A stretch of 64,000 bases of DNA from Corynebacterium terpenotabidum Y-11 (lineage in GTDB: Bacteria; Actinomycetota; Actinomycetes; Mycobacteriales; Mycobacteriaceae): assembly GCF_000418365.1 (NCBI RefSeq), contig NC_021663.1, positions 1,922,001-1,986,000 of the forward strand. Reading direction: 5' to 3'. The position numbers and the translations under genes were made by a program. This document shows, piece by piece, positions 43,525-52,582 of the stretch; the stretch's first letter is position 1; the number at the start of each line of letters is the position of its first letter. Below the pieces are notes generated by a model, which was given only the letters and a program-made list of their open reading frames with translations, was not told the origin of the DNA and did not search any database.

Positions 43525-44130
43525 ATGCCCCGCGAACCCCAGCAGGACCGCAGCCGTGAGACCCGCGAACGGCTCCTGGCCGCGGCCCTGTCCACTCTCA
43601 CTGAACAGGGACTCGCCGCCACGACCGTCAGTGGGGTCGCCCAACGCGCCGGGGTGTCCCGGGGCGCGGCCCAGCACCACTTCCCCACCCGGGACACACT
43701 GATCGAGGCCACCATCGACGAGTTCTTCGCGGAGCGGACCCACCAGCTGCGCAATGCCGTGGCCGAGCTACGTCCCGGCGCGGAGGGCGCCTCGGTTACC
43801 GAGATCCTGGAGCTGGTCTTCGGGTTCTTCAGTAACGACCTCTTCCATGCCGCGGTCCAGGTGTGGGCAGGTGCGGCCGCCGATGACGCACTGAAAGCGG
43901 TGATCCTTCCGGCGGAGGAACGCTACAGCCGGGAGGTCTATCAGCTCGCCGCCCTGGCGCTTAATGCCGACCTTTCCGACCGGCAGACCCGTCGGATGCT
44001 GAGCATGACCCTCGACATCGCCCGGGGGCTCGGCCTGGCCTCGGTGCTCATTGAGGACCCGGACCACCGGAACTCGGTCATCCGGACCTGGGGAGAAACG
44101 CTGACCGAGGGGATCCGACGCAACAGGTGA
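43525..44130 (+). CDS. TetR family regulator (AtuR-like)
   Basis: A 201-residue TetR protein: RETRERLLAAALSTLTEQGL, then ATTVSGVAQRAGVSRGAAQHHFPTR as the helix-turn-helix, and a ligand domain with the family's C-terminal helices. Start ATG 43525 after CAGGAGG. At the end of the terpene-type operon it occupies the place of AtuR and is the first candidate to bind CAAG-N-CTTG elements before atuA and before the TIGR03084 gene. Ligand unknown, probably a CoA ester. Confidence 0.88.
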   Translation: MPREPQQDRSRETRERLLAAALSTLTEQGLAATTVSGVAQRAGVSRGAAQHHFPTRDTLIEATIDEFFAERTHQLRNAVAELRPGAEGASVTEILELVFGFFSNDLFHAAVQVWAGAAADDALKAVILPAEERYSREVYQLAALALNADLSDRQTRRMLSMTLDIARGLGLASVLIEDPDHRNSVIRTWGETLTEGIRRNR

Positions 44131-44198
44131 GGGTGGTGCCGCCCGGGTGGGACCCCCTGCTCCCGTGTCGGCTGCACCATGCCCGCCGGAGGCGTCAC

Positions 44199-45791
44199 CT
44201 AGTGCGCGAAGTGACGCTCACCGGTGAGGTACATGGTCACGCCGGCCTTCACGGCGGCGTCGATGACCTCCTGGTCACGCACGGAACCACCCGGCTGCAC
44301 CACGGCAGTCACGCCAGCGTCAGCCAGTGCCTCGAAACCGTCGGCGAAGGGGAAGAAGGCGTCGGACGCGGCGACCGCACCGACGGAGCGCTGCTCGTCA
44401 CCGGCCAAGGTGTTGGCCCGTTCGACGGCGATCTTCGCCGAGTCGACGCGGTTGACCTGGCCCATGCCCACACCCACGGTGGCGCCACCCTTGGCCAGCA
44501 GGATCGCGTTGGACTTCACGGCACGCACTGTGGTCCAGGCGAACTCCAGATCGGCCAGCACCTCAGCGGACACCGCCTCACCGGCCGCGAGGGTCCAGTT
44601 CGTGGAATCGTCGCCTGCGGCATCGACCAGGTCGGTCTCCTGCACCAGAAGCCCGCCGGACACCTCACGGTGGTCCAGGGAACCCTCGCGGACCGGGGCG
44701 TCGGTAGCCAGGATGCGGATGTTCTTCTTGCGGCTCAGTACCTCGACCGCGCCCTCCTCGTAGCCGGGGGCGACGATGACCTCGGTGAAGATCCCGGCGA
44801 CCTGTTCCGCCATCTCCACGGACACCGGACGGTTCACCGCAATGACTCCGCCGTAGGCGGACACCGGATCACAGGCGTGGGCGGCACGGTGCGCGGCGGC
44901 GACATCGTCGGCGACAGCGATACCGCAGGGGTTCGCGTGCTTGATGATGGCCACACAGGGACGCTCATGGTCCCAGGCCGCACGCCAGGCAGCGTCCGCG
45001 TCGGTGTAGTTGTTGTAGCTCATCGCCTTGCCGTGGAACTGCTCGGCATTGGCCAGCCCACCGGTGGCGCCCGGGGTGGTGTATACCGCGGCAGCCTGGT
45101 GCGGGTTCTCGCCGTAGCGCAGGGTGTGGGCCCGCTCGTGGACCTCACCGATCCACTCGGGGAACTGCTCGTAGTCACCCTCGGCGGTCTGTGCGGTCAG
45201 CCAGGTGGCGACGGCGACGTCGTAGGACGCCGTGTGCCGGAATGCCTGGGTGGCCAGCAGCGTGCGCTCACGCAGGGTGAATCCGCCGTTGTTCGTGGCA
45301 TTGATGACGTTGGTGTACTCGGCCGGATCGGTCACCACGGCGACCGACGGGTGGTTCTTCGCCGCGGCACGGACCATCGACGGCCCTCCGATGTCGATCT
45401 GCTCGACGCAGGCGTCGAAGTCCGCACCGGAGGCCACGGTCTCGGTGAAGGGGTACAGGTTCACCACGACGAGCTCGAACGGCTCCACACCCAGATCCTG
45501 CAGCTGGGCGAGGTGGTCTTCCTTACGGGTGTCGGCGAGGATGCCGGCATGGACGCGCGGGTGCAGCGTCTTGACGCGACCTTCGAGGCATTCCGGGAAC
45601 CCGGTGAGCGACTCGACCGGGGCGACCGGCACGCCGGCGGCAGCGATCCGGGTCGCGGTGGAGCCGGTGGAGACGATCTGCACACCGGCGGCGTGCAGTC
45701 CGGTGGCCAGCTCCTCCAGTCCGGTCTTGTCGTAGACGCTGATGAGGGCGCGCCGGATGGGGCGGCGTCCGTCGGTGGTGGTTTCAGTCAT
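44199..45791 (-). CDS. purH: Bifunctional AICAR formyltransferase/IMP cyclohydrolase
   Basis: A 530-residue PurH, catalysing the last two steps of IMP synthesis. The N-terminal MGS-like IMP cyclohydrolase domain begins [20 protein letters not shown] and has [20 protein letters not shown]. The C-terminal transformylase has [34 protein letters not shown] and [15 protein letters not shown]. The start [10 protein letters not shown] at 45791 lies 8 bases inside the end of purN, so the genes are coupled. The order perM-purN-purH is as in M. tuberculosis. Confidence 0.97.
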   Translation of the reverse strand: MTETTTDGRRPIRRALISVYDKTGLEELATGLHAAGVQIVSTGSTATRIAAAGVPVAPVESLTGFPECLEGRVKTLHPRVHAGILADTRKEDHLAQLQDLGVEPFELVVVNLYPFTETVASGADFDACVEQIDIGGPSMVRAAAKNHPSVAVVTDPAEYTNVINATNNGGFTLRERTLLATQAFRHTASYDVAVATWLTAQTAEGDYEQFPEWIGEVHERAHTLRYGENPHQAAAVYTTPGATGGLANAEQFHGKAMSYNNYTDADAAWRAAWDHERPCVAIIKHANPCGIAVADDVAAAHRAAHACDPVSAYGGVIAVNRPVSVEMAEQVAGIFTEVIVAPGYEEGAVEVLSRKKNIRILATDAPVREGSLDHREVSGGLLVQETDLVDAAGDDSTNWTLAAGEAVSAEVLADLEFAWTTVRAVKSNAILLAKGGATVGVGMGQVNRVDSAKIAVERANTLAGDEQRSVGAVAASDAFFPFADGFEALADAGVTAVVQPGGSVRDQEVIDAAVKAGVTMYLTGERHFAH

Positions 45792-46461
45792 TGATCCAGA
45801 CCTTTCGTCCGTCGATGGTGTAGCCGTTACGGGCTGTGCGGTGCAGGACATCAACGATCAGCTGCCGTTCCACCGTCTTGATGCGTTCATGGAGTGACGC
45901 CCGCGTGTCCCCGCGCAGCACCGGCACCGGACGCTGCGCCATGATCGGGCCGGTGTCCACCCCGTCGTCGACGAGGTGGACGGTGGACCCGGTGAGTGCC
46001 ACGCCGTAGGCGAGGGCGTCCTCCACCGCGTGTGCCCCCGGGAACGACGGGAGCAGGGCGGGGTGGGTGTTGATGATCCTGCCGCGGAACGGATCAATGA
46101 CGTCCGTACCGAGGATCCGCATGAATCCGGCGCTGACGATGATGTCCGGACGGTAGGACGCCAACTTCTCCGCCAGGCGCCTGTTCCAGGCCGTCCGGTC
46201 GTAGTCAGCGACCCGGTCGGGGTTATAGGCGACAAGAAAGGTCTCCGTCCCGGCCGCGGCTGCGCGGTCGAGGGCACGGCAAGCCCGGTCGGCACCGACA
46301 GCGACGATCTCGACCGTGTCGTCGAGATCGTCGATCATCGACTGCAGCAGCGTGCCTTCCCCGGACGTGAGGACAATGACGCGCAGTGGCTCGCCGGGGG
46401 TTGCCGGCGCCTGCACCTGGGTCACTTCCTGCGTCACTTCCTGAGGCGTGGACTCACTCAC
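45784..46461 (-). CDS. purN: Phosphoribosylglycinamide formyltransferase
   Basis: A 225-residue GAR transformylase that uses 10-formyl-tetrahydrofolate in purine synthesis. Motifs: [15 protein letters not shown] (phosphate loop), the catalytic block [20 protein letters not shown], and [20 protein letters not shown] with the catalytic Asp. An N-terminal extension of about 25 residues ([11 protein letters not shown]) precedes the core. It starts 11 bases after the PerM gene and overlaps purH by 8 bases. Confidence 0.96.
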   Translation of the reverse strand: MSESTPQEVTQEVTQVQAPATPGEPLRVIVLTSGEGTLLQSMIDDLDDTVEIVAVGADRACRALDRAAAAGTETFLVAYNPDRVADYDRTAWNRRLAEKLASYRPDIIVSAGFMRILGTDVIDPFRGRIINTHPALLPSFPGAHAVEDALAYGVALTGSTVHLVDDGVDTGPIMAQRPVPVLRGDTRASLHERIKTVERQLIVDVLHRTARNGYTIDGRKVWIND

Positions 46462-46472
46462 GTCGGTCCACT

Positions 46473-48134
46473 CTACGGGGTTGCCCCGGTCACGTCGTCA
46501 TCGGTGCCGTCACTACCGTCGGTGCCGTCGTCGCCAGGCTCCTCGCCCGGCGCCTCCTCAAGCTCTTCTTCGGGCTCTTCCTTGGGCTCCTCCTCCAGTG
46601 CCTCCGCAGGGTCTTCCTCCGACTCCTCGCCCGACTCTTCGCCCGACTCCTCCCCCGGCGCCTCCTCGGACACCTCCTCAGGCTCCTCTGCGTCCGTTGC
46701 GTCCTCTGCGTCCGCTGCGTCCGCTGCGTCCGCTGCGTCCGCTGCCGCATCGTCAACACCGGCCTCGTCCTCACCTGTCGGCACAGCGTCCACCCCACCA
46801 GATTCGGTGACCCGGGCCCCGGACCAGGCGACCCACCCGAAGACGACCACGGCCGGCAGCACCAACCAGGTGAAGAAGAGCAGCGGCGTCAGCCAGAGCA
46901 GCGGGCCGGTCGAACCGTAGTTCCCCAGCGTGCCGCCCGCGACCCAGGCGAGCAGCAGCCCACCCACACCGGCGACCAGACCTGCCCCGGCCGCGGTGAA
47001 CAACGGGGACTCGATGTACCGGCGTCCGGCGAACCACCGGTAGACCGTCCACACCGACACCACCGCCATGACCAGCAGCAGCACCGGTCCCGCCGGAATC
47101 CCGTCGTTCGGCATCGCCGCGAGCACCGGCAGCGGAGGCAGGGTCGTGTTCGTCACCGCGAACAGGGACGCCGATCCCTCACCGATGTGCATCTCCCCGC
47201 CCATCAGCACCGCCGTCGCACCGACCGCCATATTCGGGAAGTACAGCACGCTGAGCAGGAACAGTCCCAGCACACCCCCGAAACCACCGGCGATGTCGAA
47301 GGCACGTCCCACCGCGCCGTGGTTCGCCAGCAGAGCGACACCCACCGCCACGGCGCCGACGATCAGCACCACGCGCAGGAAGCGTCCCGCCAAGAGAACA
47401 GACTCCACCGGCCAGGTCGGCAGCGCACGACGCAGCAGCAGCGCCCGCCAGATCTTCGGCCCCAGACCGATCGACACCGCCACACCGTTAAGCAGCACCG
47501 TGGTCACCAACGCGCCGAAGAAGTTCGGCGGGTTCACGTCAAAGACATGGGACGCATCCCACACCATCAGCCAGGCGATGACGGTGAGCACCGCCGGGAC
47601 CGCCAGGCCGAGTACCGCGAGAGTGCGGATGCCGCGCACGGTGATCGTGGTGCCGCACGCGGCCCGGATCCGCCGCGAATGGCCGATGAGAATCAGGCAG
47701 GCCGGGAGCAGCGGCGCCACGCCGAGCTCCGCACCACTGATGGTGACGGGAGCAAGGTTCGCCAGGAGCCAGGAGGAACCGATATACGCCGGAACCGCCC
47801 GGAAAGTAGTACCGATACCGAGAATGACGGCGACGACGATGATGACGGCCAGCGTCACGCCGTGGTTGATGAGGATGCCCGGCCCGAACCGTCGGATGTG
47901 CGGCCCCCAGGTCTCCTGGAAGGACGCGAATCTCCCCTGATTCACGGGGCGTCCCGACGACGGACGCCGGGTGGCCCGGTCCCGGGGGTCGGTGCCGTGG
48001 GCGCCGTCGACGAATCCCTCCGAGCCCCGGACGGTACGGGGACTGCGGGCGGTCCCGGCCCGTCGGCGCCGGTCCTCCGGCCCGCGTCCGGCTCGTTGCG
48101 ACCGGGGGCTGGGGCGGTGGGTCTCGTTATTCAC
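46473..48134 (-). CDS. PerM-like DUF6350 membrane protein
   Basis: About 553 residues from GTG 48134 (AATAGGA just upstream; longer starts reach 48260). A basic disordered leader (about 75 residues, many Arg) is followed by 8-9 membrane helices (for example LAVIIVVAVILGIGTTF and VTTVLLNGVAVSIGLG). A highly acidic tail of about 80 residues ends the protein: a DAA repeat and then Glu/Pro/Asp-rich sequence. Its position before purN-purH matches Rv0955 (PerM), a membrane protein needed for persistence and division in M. tuberculosis. The acidic tail is unusual and is encoded by 9-bp tandem repeats. Confidence 0.8.
   Translation of the reverse strand: MNNETHRPSPRSQRAGRGPEDRRRRAGTARSPRTVRGSEGFVDGAHGTDPRDRATRRPSSGRPVNQGRFASFQETWGPHIRRFGPGILINHGVTLAVIIVVAVILGIGTTFRAVPAYIGSSWLLANLAPVTISGAELGVAPLLPACLILIGHSRRIRAACGTTITVRGIRTLAVLGLAVPAVLTVIAWLMVWDASHVFDVNPPNFFGALVTTVLLNGVAVSIGLGPKIWRALLLRRALPTWPVESVLLAGRFLRVVLIVGAVAVGVALLANHGAVGRAFDIAGGFGGVLGLFLLSVLYFPNMAVGATAVLMGGEMHIGEGSASLFAVTNTTLPPLPVLAAMPNDGIPAGPVLLLVMAVVSVWTVYRWFAGRRYIESPLFTAAGAGLVAGVGGLLLAWVAGGTLGNYGSTGPLLWLTPLLFFTWLVLPAVVVFGWVAWSGARVTESGGVDAVPTGEDEAGVDDAAADAADAADAADAEDATDAEEPEEVSEEAPGEESGEESGEESEEDPAEALEEEPKEEPEEELEEAPGEEPGDDGTDGSDGTDDDVTGATP
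46689..46742. repeat. Six tandem 9-bp units in the perM-like gene
   Basis: TGCGTCCGT, TGCGTCCTC and then TGCGTCCGC four times on the plus strand; on the coding (minus) strand this gives a DAADAADAADAEDATDAE run in the acidic tail. Period 9 keeps the frame whatever the copy number, so length variation between strains is expected. Confidence 0.8.
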
Positions 48135-48383
48135 CCGTCCTATTGTGCCTGTCCTGCCCGCTGTGCCCATGAATGGCACGCCGGGGACCGAGACACACCA
48201 GGCCAGTAGCGACAGCACTACCCCCGTCACACCAGTCACAACCTGTAGATGAGCTGACAATCTGGAGGAGATTCACTGTCTCGCCACCCCCAGAAAGGCG
48301 GTAATCATCGATACCGAACCGTGATTTATTCGGCAAACGGGTTGCCCGAGACCCCAGGTAACAGTAGAGTCCACTTCGTTAGA

Positions 48384-48400
48384 TCACGATCCGGTCACGA
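48384..48400. promoter_or_regulatory. Direct repeat TCACGA-N5-TCACGA upstream of the M23 peptidase
   Basis: Two TCACGA hexamers with an 11-bp period lie about 50-66 bases before the start of the peptidase gene. MtrA of actinobacteria binds direct repeats of GTnAC-like half-sites with similar period and controls M23/NlpC cell-wall hydrolases in C. glutamicum. The first half-site departs from that consensus, so MtrA binding is a weak inference. Confidence 0.3.
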
Positions 48401-48449
48401 AATGGTGGACGGAACGTAACACCCCAGGACTACGGAGACAGTGCAGACG

Positions 48450-49190
48450 ATGACGCAGACGACGACTGAAGCGCAGCGAGCAGCAAGCCACCGGAAGATC
48501 GACACCACCGCCAAGCGCCGTCTGGCCTTCGCCGCAGTCGCCGTCACCGGTGTCGCCACGGCGGGTGCCGCCGGAGCCGGTGCCGCCTCCGTCCAGTCCG
48601 CCGACCGGGACGACGCGACCATCGCACTCGCCGCTGACGCCCGGGTTCTCGCCCAGGGCTCCGTCGAGACCACGTCCCTCGAGTCTGACGCCCAGATCCT
48701 CTCGGTCCCGCAGACCCAGAAGATTGACGGCCTCTCCGCCCAGCTGTCCGACGCCCTGGACTTCAACGCCGCCCGGGTCGCCGCGGACCTGCTCTCCCGC
48801 ACCCCGGCAACCGTCAAGCCGACCGAAGGCACCTACACCTCCGGCTACGAGGTCCGCTGGGGCACCATGCACAAGGGCATCGACCTGGCCGCCCCGCTGG
48901 GCACTCCGATCGTCGCCGCCCAGTCCGGCACCGTCATCGACGCCGGCCCGGCCTCCGGTTTCGGCAACTGGGTCCGCATCAAGCACGATGACGGCACCAT
49001 CACCGTCTACGGCCACATGCAGACCATCGACGTCACCGTCGGTCAGCAGGTCATCGCCGGCCAGAAGATCGCCGGCGTCGGCAACCTCGGTTTCTCCACC
49101 GGCCCGCACTGCCACTTCGAGGTCTACCCCGACGGTGTCAACGCCGTGGACCCGAAGACCTGGCTCTCCGAGCGCGGCGTCGAGATCTAG
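48450..49190 (+). CDS. M23 family metallopeptidase (exported peptidoglycan endopeptidase)
   Basis: About 246 residues. A positively charged N-terminus and hydrophobic Ala/Gly-rich segment (LAFAAVAVTGVATAGAAGAGAA) form a signal peptide or anchor. The C-terminal LytM domain (about 135-240) has the zinc ligands in MHKGIDLAAPLGTPI (His, Asp) and GPHCHFEV (HxH). It would cut peptide cross-links in the wall. A GTG at 48441 is an alternative start, but its GGAG is too close. It corresponds to Rv0950c beside uvrD1 in M. tuberculosis. A 26-bp hairpin follows. Confidence 0.9.
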   Translation: MTQTTTEAQRAASHRKIDTTAKRRLAFAAVAVTGVATAGAAGAGAASVQSADRDDATIALAADARVLAQGSVETTSLESDAQILSVPQTQKIDGLSAQLSDALDFNAARVAADLLSRTPATVKPTEGTYTSGYEVRWGTMHKGIDLAAPLGTPIVAAQSGTVIDAGPASGFGNWVRIKHDDGTITVYGHMQTIDVTVGQQVIAGQKIAGVGNLGFSTGPHCHFEVYPDGVNAVDPKTWLSERGVEI

Positions 49191-49263
49191 TCCACCTCAC
49201 ACACCGCTCCGCGGTCCCGGGTTCTGCACCCCTGGACCAGGCCAGCACAGAGCCGACACCGAG

Positions 49264-49320
49264 TCGGCACAGCATAAAGCCCGACCGGATTCCTTCCGGT
49301 CGGGCTTTATGCTGTGCCGA
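49264..49320. terminator. Very long perfect bidirectional terminator
   Basis: A 26-bp perfect stem (left arm 49264-49289, right arm 49295-49320) with a 5-nt loop (TTCCT). The arms contain AAAGCCCGACCGGA and TCCGGTCGGGCTTT, so the inner 14 bp with T-tract form a classic terminator in both directions, and the stem is extended by CGGCACAGCAT outside. It separates the convergent M23 and uvrD genes. Confidence 0.92.
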
Positions 49321-49394
49321 TCTGCGCACCGACAGGTCACCTCACCAGCGTGACAGTGGCCCCTCGCGACGCGATCGGAGAACTCAGGCTCCGC

Positions 49395-52175
49395 CTACAG
49401 CTTCTCCATCGGCACTCCGCCGATGAGCATAAGTCGCACAGTACCGCTCGCGCCGAAATCAATGGTGGCCGTGGCACGCACACCGGATCCGTCGACGGCT
49501 TTCACCGTGCCGAGACCGTACTTGTCGTGGTTGACGCGGTCACCGACCTCCAGCTCCAGAGGTTTCCCACCGGACAGTCCCCGGGGTGCGCCGGACGATA
49601 CCGCCGTCGATCTCCGCGTCGGGGAGGACGGGGCCTGCGACCAACCACCACCGAAGCTCGTCCCGTCGGCATACCCGGCGGACAAGCCCCCGCCCCGGGA
49701 ATCACCCCAGCCACCACCCCACCAGGGGGTCGGTTCCTCACGGATCCAGTCGATGAGTTCGCCGGGGATCTCGTCGAGGAACCGCGACGGCGGGTTGTTC
49801 GACGGTGTCCCCCACGCCGAGCGCGTCATCGCCCGGGACAGGTAGAGACGCTGGCGCGCACGGGTGATACCGACGTAAGCCAACCGCCGCTCCTCCGACA
49901 ACTCCGTCGGATCACCGAGGGCACGCTGATGCGGAAACTGCCCGTCCTCCCAGCCGGTGAGGAAGACCACCGGGAACTCCAGGCCCTTGGCGGTGTGCAG
50001 GGTCATCAGGGTGATGAGCTCCTGCTCCTCCCCGGGGATCTGGTCGGCGTCCGCCACCAGACTGACGCGCTCCAGGAACGCCTGGAGACTGCCCGGGGCG
50101 GCTTCGCCCTCGGCGAGTACGGCGTCTCCGGCAGCATCATCCCCGCGATCCCCGACATTCCCAGCATCCCCTGCATCCCCGGCATCCCCGGCATCCCCGG
50201 ACGCCGCGACGGCAGCAGTTCCACCCGCCGAGGACGGCATCGCCTCATAGGCCGCGAGATTGGCCGCCTCCTGGGAGAACTCATGGCCGACGGAGACCAG
50301 CTCGTTGAGGTTGTCGAGCCGCGAGCCGTCCTGCGGATCATTCGAGGTCTCCAACGCGGTGGTGTACCCGGTGCGGTCGAGCACGTCCCTGATGACCGCA
50401 CCCAGGTCCGGAATCCCCAGTGAGGAGCCGTCGGACGCCTCCATGACATGGTCCGGCAGATCCGCCCGCAGCCCGTCCAGCATCTCGAGGAATCCGGCGA
50501 TACCGTTGCGTCCCCGACCGCTGAGACCCGGAACCTCCCCGGCCGCCGCGGCGCGCAGTCCGCCGGCGAAGCTCAGGTCCATGTTCTCGGCATGGATGCT
50601 CACCTGGGACAGTGCCCGGTCACCGATCCCGCGACGCGGGGTGTTGATGATCCGGCGCAACGCCATCGTGTCCTCGGGGTTGTCGAGGGCTTTGAGATAG
50701 GCGACGATGTCGCGGATCTCCCGACGCTCGTAGAATCTCGTGCCGCCGACGACCTTGTACGGCAGGCCGGAGCGGATGAGGATGTCCTCGATGACGCGGG
50801 AGGAGTTGTTGGTGCGGTACATCACGGCGATGTCGCCGTAGGTGGCGTCGCCGTCATCGACAAGCTGGTCGATCGTCTGCGCGATGAACCGCGCTTCGTC
50901 ATGTTCATTGTCGGCGACGTAGCCACCGATCAACGCGCCGTCGCCGGCGTCCGTCCACAGCTTCTTCTCCCGGCGCCCGGCGTTGCGTGCGATCACGGCG
51001 TTGGCCGCCGACAGGATGTTCTGGGTGGAGCGGTAGTTCTGCTCCAGCAGGATTGTCTCGGCGTGCGGGTAGTCGCGCTCGAACTCCTCGATATTGCGGA
51101 TCGTCGCTCCGCGGAAGGCGTAGATCGACTGGTCGGCATCTCCCACCACGCACAGTTCACCGGCACCCGGCCCCTCCCCGACGAGGGTGGAGACCAGTTC
51201 GTACTGGGCATGGTTCGTATCCTGGTACTCGTCGACGAGGACGTGCCGGAACCGGCGCCGGTAGTGGTCGGCAACGGCCGGATGGTTGCGTAGTAGGGTG
51301 ACGACCTCGCCGATAAGGTCGTCGAAGTCGAGTGCATTCGATTCCCGCAGCCGGGCCTGGTAGTCGCGGAAGACCAGGGCGATCTGCTCACGGTGCCGGT
51401 TGCCGTCCTCCTGCGTCTCTGCCAGCGCCGCAGCCGGGCCCTGTAGTTCGTTCTTCCAGTTCGAGATCACCGAGAGAACCGCTCGGGGAGCGAATTCCTT
51501 CAGGTCGCAGTCGTGGTCCTTGAGGACCATGCTGACCAGACGTTTCTGGTCATCGGAATCGTAGATCGTGAAGTTGGTGTTCAGCCCGTCGATGAGCTGG
51601 GCGTTGGCCCGCAGAATCCGCACACACAGCGAGTGGAAGGTGGAGATCCACATCCGCTCCGCCACCGGGCCGACGAGATCGGTGACCCGCTCGCGCATCT
51701 CCGCGGCCGCCTTATTGGTGAAGGTGATCGCGAGCACCTGCCACGGGGCCACGCCGTTCGCCAGCAGCCAGGCGATGCGTCGAGTGAGCACACTGGTCTT
51801 ACCGGAACCGGCGCCGGCAACGATGAGCAGTGGAGATCCGTGGTGGACTACGGCGGCACGCTGCGCGGGGTTCAGGCCGTCGAGCAGCTGTTCGCCGCGT
51901 CCTCCCGCAGGGACCGGGGAGGACGCGACGGACGCCGCTCCGGACGCCATCGGAGCCTCCTCCCACCAGGTCGGAGGCTCAGGCACCTCGGGCAGTGGTG
52001 CAAGGTGGGCGACCTCCGCGTCGAACGCGGCGGCGAAACTGTCGAGCAGTTCTCTGCCGTCCTCCGGGGGAAGTTCCTCCTCCGGCGGCGGTTCAATGGG
52101 TTCCTCCGGGAACGGGATGTGCCCCTCGGCGTACGGGTCTGTCGTTCCCGGATTCACTGTGTGCTGCTCCTTCAT
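49395..52175 (-). CDS. uvrD: ATP-dependent DNA helicase UvrD/PcrA (UvrD1)
   Basis: A 926-residue superfamily 1 helicase for nucleotide-excision repair and replication restart. The core has LNPAQRAAVVHHGSPLLIVA, Walker A AGAGSGKTSVLTRR, the DEYQDTNHAQ box, QNYRSTQNILSAAN, and LMTLHTAKGLEFPVVFL. The C-terminal Tudor-like domain is LELEVGDRVNHDKYGLGTVK. The start MKEQHTVNPG at 52175 is chosen because the frame upstream is antisense to the chorismate mutase gene. It is longer than the roughly 770 residues usual for UvrD1, owing to an acidic N-terminal leader and a GDAGDAGDA insertion. Next to the M23 and chorismate mutase genes as in mycobacteria. Confidence 0.95.
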   Translation of the reverse strand: MKEQHTVNPGTTDPYAEGHIPFPEEPIEPPPEEELPPEDGRELLDSFAAAFDAEVAHLAPLPEVPEPPTWWEEAPMASGAASVASSPVPAGGRGEQLLDGLNPAQRAAVVHHGSPLLIVAGAGSGKTSVLTRRIAWLLANGVAPWQVLAITFTNKAAAEMRERVTDLVGPVAERMWISTFHSLCVRILRANAQLIDGLNTNFTIYDSDDQKRLVSMVLKDHDCDLKEFAPRAVLSVISNWKNELQGPAAALAETQEDGNRHREQIALVFRDYQARLRESNALDFDDLIGEVVTLLRNHPAVADHYRRRFRHVLVDEYQDTNHAQYELVSTLVGEGPGAGELCVVGDADQSIYAFRGATIRNIEEFERDYPHAETILLEQNYRSTQNILSAANAVIARNAGRREKKLWTDAGDGALIGGYVADNEHDEARFIAQTIDQLVDDGDATYGDIAVMYRTNNSSRVIEDILIRSGLPYKVVGGTRFYERREIRDIVAYLKALDNPEDTMALRRIINTPRRGIGDRALSQVSIHAENMDLSFAGGLRAAAAGEVPGLSGRGRNGIAGFLEMLDGLRADLPDHVMEASDGSSLGIPDLGAVIRDVLDRTGYTTALETSNDPQDGSRLDNLNELVSVGHEFSQEAANLAAYEAMPSSAGGTAAVAASGDAGDAGDAGDAGNVGDRGDDAAGDAVLAEGEAAPGSLQAFLERVSLVADADQIPGEEQELITLMTLHTAKGLEFPVVFLTGWEDGQFPHQRALGDPTELSEERRLAYVGITRARQRLYLSRAMTRSAWGTPSNNPPSRFLDEIPGELIDWIREEPTPWWGGGWGDSRGGGLSAGYADGTSFGGGWSQAPSSPTRRSTAVSSGAPRGLSGGKPLELEVGDRVNHDKYGLGTVKAVDGSGVRATATIDFGASGTVRLMLIGGVPMEKL
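50145..50198. repeat. Six tandem 9-bp units inside uvrD
   Basis: Units GCGATCCCC, GACATTCCC, AGCATCCCC, TGCATCCCC, GGCATCCCC and GGCATCCCC on the plus strand encode a GDAGDAGDAGNVGDRG linker in the helicase. The insertion sits between conserved motifs, in a loop not needed for catalysis, and keeps the frame. Confidence 0.75.
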
Positions 52176-52236
52176 GTCACCGGTGCGGGTGGTCGGCGTC
52201 CACACTACAACCCGCCCGGACGTAGAATGACCGACC

Positions 52237-52524
52237 ATGAGCGAGAACCTGAGCAGCGGAACCGACGATCCTCTCTCCGACGCCGAGATCCAGGCGTACC
52301 GGCAGGAGATCAACGAGCTCGACCGCACCATCATCGAGGCGGCCCGGCGTCGTTCCGAGATCTCCCACCTGATCGGTCGCACCCGGAAGGCCTCCGGCGG
52401 CACGAAACTCGTCTACGCCCGGGAGACTGCCATCCTCAACCAGTACCGGGACGCCCTCGGCCCGGAGGGCGTCCCCATCGCCAACGCCCTGCTGCAGCTC
52501 GGCCGCGGTCGGCTGGGGCAGTAG
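52237..52524 (+). CDS. Chorismate mutase (AroQ type)
   Basis: A 95-residue all-helical AroQ-class chorismate mutase that converts chorismate to prephenate for Phe and Tyr synthesis. The active-site helix has EINELDRTIIEAARRRSEIS, and HLIGRTRKASGG and VYARETAILNQYRDALG follow. The short intracellular form without a signal peptide matches Rv0948c, which needs the DAHP synthase as an activating partner. It is divergent from uvrD, as in M. tuberculosis. Confidence 0.93.
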   Translation: MSENLSSGTDDPLSDAEIQAYRQEINELDRTIIEAARRRSEISHLIGRTRKASGGTKLVYARETAILNQYRDALGPEGVPIANALLQLGRGRLGQ

Positions 52525-52582
52525 ATCCCCGCCCACTGGCAGTCCGCTGCAGACCCCCTGCAGGCCCCTGCGGACCTCCGGA

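Noticed and set aside
44127-48209. Plus-strand frames of 555 and 607 residues
   Set aside because: Antisense to purH and the PerM-like gene; the second is an Arg/His/Gln-rich translation of the complement of membrane-helix codons.
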